Assembly (NCBI GenBank): GCA_963716855.1
Contig: CAVQUV010000020.1
Coordinates: forward strand, 62,001 to 126,000
DNA: 64,000 bases
Source: JAGVSZ01 sp963716855
Lineage (GTDB): Bacteria; Pseudomonadota; Gammaproteobacteria; Burkholderiales; SG8-39
Reading direction: 5' to 3'
Below are positions 58,211 through 64,000 of the stretch, one piece after another. Positions within the stretch are counted from its first letter, which is position 1, and each line of letters opens with the position of its first letter. Under the pieces are notes generated by a model. That model did not search any database. It was not told where the DNA came from and worked only from the letters and a program-made list of their open reading frames with translations. The position numbers were made by a program, and so were the translations under genes.

Positions 58211-59186
58211 TCAGCCGAACCCGCGGCGCGGGTTGAAGCGCGAGGAGCGGGAAAGCTGCAGGTAGAGCTGGCGCTCGAGGTCGGTCGGCACGTCGGGCGT
58301 CACGACGCGCAGGCACGCGAGGAGATCGCCGCGTGTGCCGTCGGGCTTGGGCAACCCGCGTCCTTTGAGGCGGAAGGTCTGGCCCGAGGTGGAACCGGCG
58401 GGTACGTGCACCCGGAACGGCTTCTCCAGGGTCGGAATCTCCAGGACTGCGCCGAGCACGGCTTCCCACGGCGCGATGGGCAGGTAGAACCAGAGGTCGT
58501 GCTCGTGAATGCGCCGGAACAGCCGATGCGGACGATAGGCAAGCTCCACCAGGAGATCGCCGGCGGCGCCGCCTTTCGCCCCGGACCCGCCCACGCCCTT
58601 GAGGCGCAGACGCTGACCCTCGATCGCGCCCCTCGGCACGCGCACTTCGACGGCCCGCTCGACTGCGCGCTTGCCGCTGCCGTTGCGCTCGGGCACCGCG
58701 AACGTCAATAGGACGTTGCCGCCGCGAACCGCCTCCTCGAATGTAATCTCCGCGGCAACCCCGTGGTCGTCGCCGGGCACGGAGGCGCCTCCGTTGCCCG
58801 CATCTCCGGCGCGATCGTGAGCGAACCGCTTGAACAGCCCGCGCATCCTCGCGTGCGGGGCATCGGCGGGTTCGGCGAGCGTCGGCATCGGCGCGCGGCA
58901 CACCCGTGGCCGGCGCCACGAACTCGCGCATCGACGGGACGCCGTTGATCTCCTGCTCGGAGAGCTCCAGTGCGCGCTCCATCTCCTCCAGCTCGTAGCG
59001 GACCCGCTGGTCGGGGTCCCGCAGGATCTGGTAGGCGCGCGTGATCTCCTTGAAGCGCTCCTCGGCGCCGGCGCCGTCGGAGACGTCGGGATGCAGGCGC
59101 TGCGCGAGGCGGCGGTACGCGGCTTTGATCTCGTCCGCAGTAGCCGTGCGCTGGACGCCGAGGAGTGCGTAGTAATCGGTTCGCAT
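58211..59186 (-). CDS. CbpA/DnaJ-like co-chaperone 1 (apparent frameshift near 58890)
   Basis: J-domain protein of about 325 residues. From ATG 59186: MRTDYYALLGVQRTATADEI, the HPD tripeptide in QRLHPDVSDG, and helix IV. After VAPATGVPRAD the family sequence (ADAPHARMRGLFKRFAHD onward) is in another frame, so one indel lies near 58885-58905. The C-terminal DnaJ peptide-binding domains are complete (VRVPRGAIEGQRLRLKG, PWEAVLGAVLEIPTLE, LKGRGLPKPDGTRGDLL). No zinc-finger domain, so a type II (CbpA-like) J protein. Paralogue of 62954-63910. Confidence 0.83.
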
Positions 59187-59400
59187 ACTGTCGGGCCCCG
59201 GCGACTCGCCGCGGGCAACACACAATGTTCGTCGCCGAACCGGCCCCGGGCAAGCGACGATTTGTGCGGTTTGTCACACCGGGAACATCCTGTCACTGGC
59301 CGGCAACGGGCGGGCGCCCGGACAGGGGGGCAGGTCCGAGGCCGTACAATCGGCTCCCGACCGACCAAGAAACGCTCGCCCCGCCGGGCCGAGGCGCACG

Positions 59401-60657
59401 ATGACCCTCAAGCTGCCGCGACCCGCGCTCCTCATTCCGATCGTGCTGGTGGTTGCGGCCGGGGCGTTTTTCGGCGCTCGGGCCCTGCTCGGCGCCAAGG
59501 TCCGAGCGGTGGAGGTGGCGAGGGGCGACCTTGTCCAGACTGTGGTCTCGACCGGCCGGGTGATCACGCCGGTGCGGGTGGAGATCGGAAGCGTCGTCCT
59601 CGGCACCGTACGGACGGTCGAGACCAAGGAAGGCACCGTGGTGAAGGCCGGCCAGGTCATGGCACGCCTCAAAGACGAGGAGCAGCGCGCCGCCGTCGAG
59701 CAGGCGCGCGGAGCGGTTGCCGAAGCCGAGGCCCGGCTCACCCAACTCGCCCGCCTTTCCGCGCCGGCGTCGGAGCAGGCGCTCAAGCAGGCCGACGCGA
59801 ACCTCGAGTTCGCCGACGAGGAATACAAGCGCGTGAAGAGCCTCTTCGACAAGGGCTACTTCAGCCAGGCGAAGCTCGACGAGGCGGAGCGCAATCTCGG
59901 TGTGGCGAAAGCCGCGCGGGAGAACGCCCTGCTTCAAGCCACCTCCAACAGTCCGAAGGGCAGCGACTACGCGCTTGCGATTGCGCGCCGCGATCAGGCG
60001 CGGGCGGCGCTCGAGGTGGCGCAGGCGCGGCTCGACAACACCGTGATCAAGGCGCCGGCGCCGGGGACGGTGCTGAAGCGGCTGATGGAGCCGGGTGACA
60101 TCGTGCAGCAGGGCAAGAAGCTCTTCGAGCTCTCGGTCACCGGCGAGACCCAGGTGGTGCTGAACGTCGACGAGAAAAACATCGGCCTGCTCGCGCTCGG
60201 ACAGAAGGCGCAGATCGCCGCCGACGCATACCCCGGCCGCAGCTTCGGCGCCGAGGTCTTCTACATCGCGCCCGGCATCGACGCGCAGCGCGGCACCGTC
60301 GAAGTCAAGCTGCGCGTGCCCGAGCCGCCCGACTTCGCGCGTCCGGATATGACGGTGTCGGCGGAGATCCTCGCCGCGAAGCGCACCAGCACGCTGACGC
60401 TCGACAGCGACGCGATTCGCGACGCCGCGGGACCGGCACCCTGGGTGCTGGTGATCCGCGACCGGCGCGCCATCCGTCAGCCGCTCAAGCTCGGGATCCG
60501 GGGCGCGGGGCACACCGAGATCCTCGACGGGCTCGCCGCGGGCGAGGCGGTCGTGCTGCCGTCGGAGGCGGCGGTGCGCGAGGGGCAGCGCGCACGCGCC
60601 GACACGGTTCAAGCGACGAAGAAGCCGGTCGTGCGCGGCCCGGATATCTTCAAGTAG
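59401..60657 (+). CDS. Periplasmic adaptor (HlyD/MacA-like membrane fusion protein)
   Basis: A 418-residue membrane-fusion protein. N-terminal anchor (LLIPIVLVVAAGAFFGARALL), lipoyl half-motifs (IGSVVLGTVRTVETKEGTVVKAGQ and IKAPAPGTVLKRLMEPGDIV, quoted as VETKEGTVVKAGQ and IKAPAPGTVLKRLMEPGDIV), a long alpha-helical hairpin (residues ~95-210), and beta-barrel/MP domains. It joins the ABC transporter of the next two genes to an outer-membrane channel, which is not encoded here. Confidence 0.87.
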   Translation: MTLKLPRPALLIPIVLVVAAGAFFGARALLGAKVRAVEVARGDLVQTVVSTGRVITPVRVEIGSVVLGTVRTVETKEGTVVKAGQVMARLKDEEQRAAVEQARGAVAEAEARLTQLARLSAPASEQALKQADANLEFADEEYKRVKSLFDKGYFSQAKLDEAERNLGVAKAARENALLQATSNSPKGSDYALAIARRDQARAALEVAQARLDNTVIKAPAPGTVLKRLMEPGDIVQQGKKLFELSVTGETQVVLNVDEKNIGLLALGQKAQIAADAYPGRSFGAEVFYIAPGIDAQRGTVEVKLRVPEPPDFARPDMTVSAEILAAKRTSTLTLDSDAIRDAAGPAPWVLVIRDRRAIRQPLKLGIRGAGHTEILDGLAAGEAVVLPSEAAVREGQRARADTVQATKKPVVRGPDIFK

Positions 60658-60664
60658 CCGCCGC

Positions 60665-61878
60665 ATGCCGTTCGAGCTGATCGTGGCCCTGCGGTTCCTG
60701 CGCGAAGGCCGCATGCAGACCGCGCTCATCCTGGGCGGCGTGGCGATCGGCGTCGCGGTGGTGGTGTTCATCACCGGGCTCGTCCAGGGCCTGCAGGCGA
60801 GCCTCGTCGAGCGCACGCTCGGCAGCCAGGCGCACATCGTCATCCGTCCGCCGGAGGAGAAGACGCAGCCGGTCGTGGACCGCAATACTTCGGACGTGGC
60901 GGCGCGCATCGAGGCGCGGCCGCAGCGGCTGCGCTCGATCGATCAGTGGGAATCGCTCCTGCCGGCAGTGGTGCGCACGCCGGGGGTCGTCGCCGCTTCC
61001 CCGATGGCGACGGGCGCGGCATTCGCGCAGCGCGGCACGGCGTCCAAGGCGGTCGCCTTGCGCGGAGTCGATCCCGAGCGCTACCGGCGGATCGTGCGCA
61101 TCAACGAGGACATCGTGGCGGGCGAATTCCGGCTGTCGGGGACCGACGGCGTGATCGGCATCGAGCTCGCGAAGGACCTCGGCGTCACCGTGGGAGACCG
61201 GATCCGGCTCGGCACTCCGGAGGGTCGCGAGGAGGTGATCACCATCGCGGGCATCTTCGACATCGGCAACAAGGACCTCAACCAGCGCTGGGTGTTCGTG
61301 ACGCTGAAGCTCGCGCAGACGCTCCTCGATCTCCCGGGCGGGGTTTCCGCGATCGAGCTGACGGTGCGCGAGATCTTCGGTGCCGAGGCGGTCGCCGCGC
61401 GCATCGAGCGCGAGACCGGACTCCTGGCGGAGAGCTGGATGAAGACCAACGCGCAGCTGCTCGCGGCGATGCGCAACCAGAACATCAGCACCGGGACCAT
61501 CCGGTTGTTCGTGACGCTGGTGGTCGCGCTCGGCATCGCGAGCGTGCTGGTCGTATGGGTGGTGCAGAAGCAGAAGGAGATCGGCATCCTGCGCGCGATG
61601 GGCGCGAGCCGGCTCCGCATCATGACCGTGTTCCTGCTCCAGGGCGGCATGGTCGCGCTGGGCGGCTCGATGGTCGGGTCGCTCATCGCCGCCGGGCTGG
61701 TGCGGATCTTCGCGCGGGTCTTCGTCAACGCCGACGGCACGCCGATGTTCGTGCCGGAGGTCGGCGCAACCCTCGTGCTCACCACCTGGGCCGTCGCGCT
61801 CTTCACCGGTCTCGCCGCCGCCGCCCTGCCGGCGCGCCGCGCGGCGCAGCTCGACCCGGTCGCCGCGATCCGGCTCGG

Positions 61879-61882
<4 letters not shown>
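60665..61882 (+). CDS. MacB/FtsX-type ABC transporter permease
   Basis: A 405-residue permease of the type VII ABC (MacB/LolCE) class: helix 1 at MQTALILGGVAIGVAVVVFI, a periplasmic MacB-PCD-like domain (residues ~45-255), and three C-terminal helices beginning LFVTLVVALGIASVLVVWVV with the cytoplasmic QKQKEIGILRAMGASRLRIM coupling segment. Unlike MacB the ATPase is a separate gene, overlapping its stop. Such complexes work by mechanotransmission and export siderophores, peptides or lipoproteins. Confidence 0.87.
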
Positions 61883-62616
<734 letters not shown>

Positions 62617-62622
62617 ACGGGG

Positions 62623-62934
62623 TTACGCAGGACCGAGCAGCTGGCACTCGAGCTCGCGCAAGCGCTGCTCGAGCGCGTCGATGCGCTCCAGGTACGCGAG
62701 CGCGAGCGCCATCCCCGACGCATTGAGCTCGAAGTCGTCGCGCAGCCGCGCGGCGCGGCGCGCGCGCACGAGCGACCGCGTCGAGAATGACCCAGACGCG
62801 CCAGCCGCCTCGAGTACACCGAATTCGACCAGCTCGGCGAGCTCGTCCGGGGCGAGGCCCGCAGCGGCGAGAAACTCGTCGATCGCAATCGTGCGCTCGT
62901 CGTCGAGGAGCAGAAGTAGCGTTTCCACAGTCAT
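62623..62934 (-). CDS. cbpM: CbpM-like chaperone modulator
   Basis: A 103-residue protein of the CbpM/MerR-like modulator family, which binds the J domain of CbpA and blocks its activity. HTH-like first half (IAIDEFLAAAGLAPDELAEL, then EFGVLEA), helical second half with LRDDFELNASGMALALAYLERIDAL, quoted as LRDDFELNASGMALAL, the most conserved CbpM stretch. ATG 62934 is 19 nt after the cbpA stop, the usual cbpAM order. Confidence 0.85.
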   Translation of the reverse strand: MTVETLLLLLDDERTIAIDEFLAAAGLAPDELAELVEFGVLEAAGASGSFSTRSLVRARRAARLRDDFELNASGMALALAYLERIDALEQRLRELECQLLGPA

Positions 62935-62953
62935 GGCCGTTCTCGCTGCCCGG

Positions 62954-63910
62954 TCAGCCGAGGTGCCCACGCGGGTTGAACCCGGAGATGCGGCCAAGCT
63001 CCTCGTAGAGCTGCTTTTCGCGCTCCGACAGCACCGACGGCGTCACGATCTGCAGCACGCAGTAGAGATCGCCGTGGCCTTCCTTGGGCCTCGGCAGTCC
63101 CTTGCCCGCGAGCCGGAGCTTCTGCCCCGGGCGCGACCCGGGCCGCACTGACACCTTCACGCGTCCGTCGAGCGTGGGCACTTCGACGTCGCCGCCGAGC
63201 ACCGCTTCCCAGGGCGTGACCGGCAGCTCGAGGTACAGATCGTGGCCGGACACCTTGTAGAGCGGATGCGGGTGCAGCGCGATGTTCAGGTAGAGGTCGC
63301 CCGCCGGCCCACCCCCCGCTCCCGGCCCGCCCTTGCCCGGCACGCGCAGCCGCTGGCCGTCGGTCGCGCCCTTCGGCACGCGCACCCGCACGGTCTTCGG
63401 CACGCGACGGACCGCGCCGTCGGGCGTCATCTCGGGCGCCGAGACGTCGAGCGATACCTCCGTGCCGCGATACAGCTCCTCGAGCGCGAGATGCGCGGTG
63501 ACTTCGTAGTCCTGACCGCGCATCGCGAAACCGCCTGCGCCCGGACCGCCGCGCCGACCGCGCGCGCCCCGCCCCTGGAACGGGCCCCCGCCGAAGTGCT
63601 CGAAGAGATCGGCGAGATCGAAGTCGTCGAAATTGCCCTGCTCGAAGCGGAACTGCCGCTCCCACCCCGGCGGCGGGCGAATGTCCTCGCCGGGCTGGTA
63701 CCGGCCGAGCTGGTCGTAGGCCGCGCGCTTCTCCGGGTCCTTCAGCGTTTCGTACGCCTCCTGGACCTCCTTGAACTTCTCCTCGGCGTCCTTCTCCTTC
63801 GAGACGTCGGGGTGGTACTTGCGCGCGAGCTTGCGGTACGACTTCTTGATGTCGTCCGCGGAGGCGTCGCGCGCGACGCCGAGGGTCGCGTAGTAGTCCT
63901 TGTACTTCAC
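62954..63910 (-). CDS. cbpA: Curved DNA-binding protein CbpA (DnaJ-like co-chaperone)
   Basis: A 318-residue type II J protein. J domain from GTG 63910: KYKDYYATLGVARDASADDI, HPD in ARKYHPDVSKEK; a Gly/Phe-rich linker (GGGPFQGRGARGRRGGPGAGG); then two C-terminal peptide-binding domains (VRVPKGATDGQRLRVPGKG, PWEAVLGGDVEVPTLDG) and IVTPSVLSEREKQLYEEL. Works with DnaK; also binds curved DNA in E. coli. Paired with cbpM. A sigma-32-like promoter lies upstream. Confidence 0.93.
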   Translation of the reverse strand: MKYKDYYATLGVARDASADDIKKSYRKLARKYHPDVSKEKDAEEKFKEVQEAYETLKDPEKRAAYDQLGRYQPGEDIRPPPGWERQFRFEQGNFDDFDLADLFEHFGGGPFQGRGARGRRGGPGAGGFAMRGQDYEVTAHLALEELYRGTEVSLDVSAPEMTPDGAVRRVPKTVRVRVPKGATDGQRLRVPGKGGPGAGGGPAGDLYLNIALHPHPLYKVSGHDLYLELPVTPWEAVLGGDVEVPTLDGRVKVSVRPGSRPGQKLRLAGKGLPRPKEGHGDLYCVLQIVTPSVLSEREKQLYEELGRISGFNPRGHLG

Positions 63911-63952
63911 GGTCGGGTCCCGTCCGGCCGCGCCGGCGGCCGCCAAAACCCA

Positions 63953-63981
63953 ACATTGGGGCGCCGCAATCGGCCGTCAAG
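63953..63981 (-). promoter_or_regulatory. Sigma-32-like (heat-shock) promoter of cbpA
   Basis: On the minus strand CTTGACG (63981-63975), a 13-nt spacer and CCCCAATGT (63961-63953), close to the RpoH consensus CTTGAAA-N13/15-CCCCATNT. Start of transcription expected about 35-40 nt before the GTG. Confidence 0.6.
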
Positions 63982-64000
63982 CCGCGTGATCAACTGTTCT

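Overview
The window is about 64 kb of chromosome with very high G+C, no rRNA, no CRISPR array, no phage and no complete insertion sequence. Gene content (TctC/Bug-type binding proteins, TRAP and tripartite tricarboxylate transporters, HypX, UbiA/UbiD, RecG, class I Fba, PBP4, DUF883, a tRNA with encoded CCA) suggests a metabolically versatile betaproteobacterium, probably Burkholderiales; this is inference from family content, not a placement. At least ten conserved genes are interrupted by apparent one-base frameshifts, so either the assembly carries indel errors or gene decay is common; those genes are annotated across the shift.

Layout. 1-2.9 kb: end of a NiFe-hydrogenase accessory operon (hypX, nickel permease, FmdE-like exported protein). 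2.9-4.2 kb, minus strand: a 25-residue membrane protein with its own promoter, and a MetE-core protein. 4.3-9.0 kb: tctCBA, a TIM-barrel isomerase, a TetR regulator. 9.0-14.8 kb, minus strand: crotonase, 3-hydroxyisobutyrate-dehydrogenase-like enzyme, Old Yellow Enzyme-like oxidoreductase, CoA-transferase, AroE-like dehydrogenase. 15.0-31.4 kb, plus strand: two enolase-superfamily enzymes, a SsuABC/THI5-type ABC transporter, VOC protein, Gfo/Idh dehydrogenase, DUF993 aldolase-like protein, second CoA-transferase, MaoC hydratase, second crotonase, TRAP transporter, second AroE-like protein, IolE-like isomerase, nucleotide-sugar-epimerase-like protein; then another Gfo/Idh gene. The two arms carry the same enzyme classes and look like two related routes for import, dehydration, CoA activation and hydration/oxidation of (cyclic) hydroxy-acids. 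A GTTAAC-N6-GTTAA site is found in two of the divergent promoter regions.

32.6-36.2 kb: housekeeping fba-purE-purC-tsaC. 36.2-38.6 kb: two exported paralogues and a SapC-family protein. 38.8-45.6 kb: tRNA-Ala, then an oxamate carbamoyltransferase type cluster (FdrA, carbamate kinase, DUF2877, DUF1116) with a MarR regulator and an MFS transporter, and the relic tail of a second transporter copy. 45.9-47.1 kb: small unknown proteins. 47.2-54.1 kb: recG, ubiA, a degenerate SDR, small proteins, ubiD. 54.1-54.5 kb: an AT-rich island with minus-strand promoters and an intrinsic terminator but no annotated gene, a candidate small RNA or lost gene. 54.5-64 kb: DUF4870 pair, DUF883, lytic transglycosylase, PBP4, two CbpA-like co-chaperones (one with CbpM and a sigma-32-like promoter) and a MacAB/LolD-type export system.

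Five families of short hairpin-forming repeats lie at gene ends; two occur as tandem plus distant single copies.
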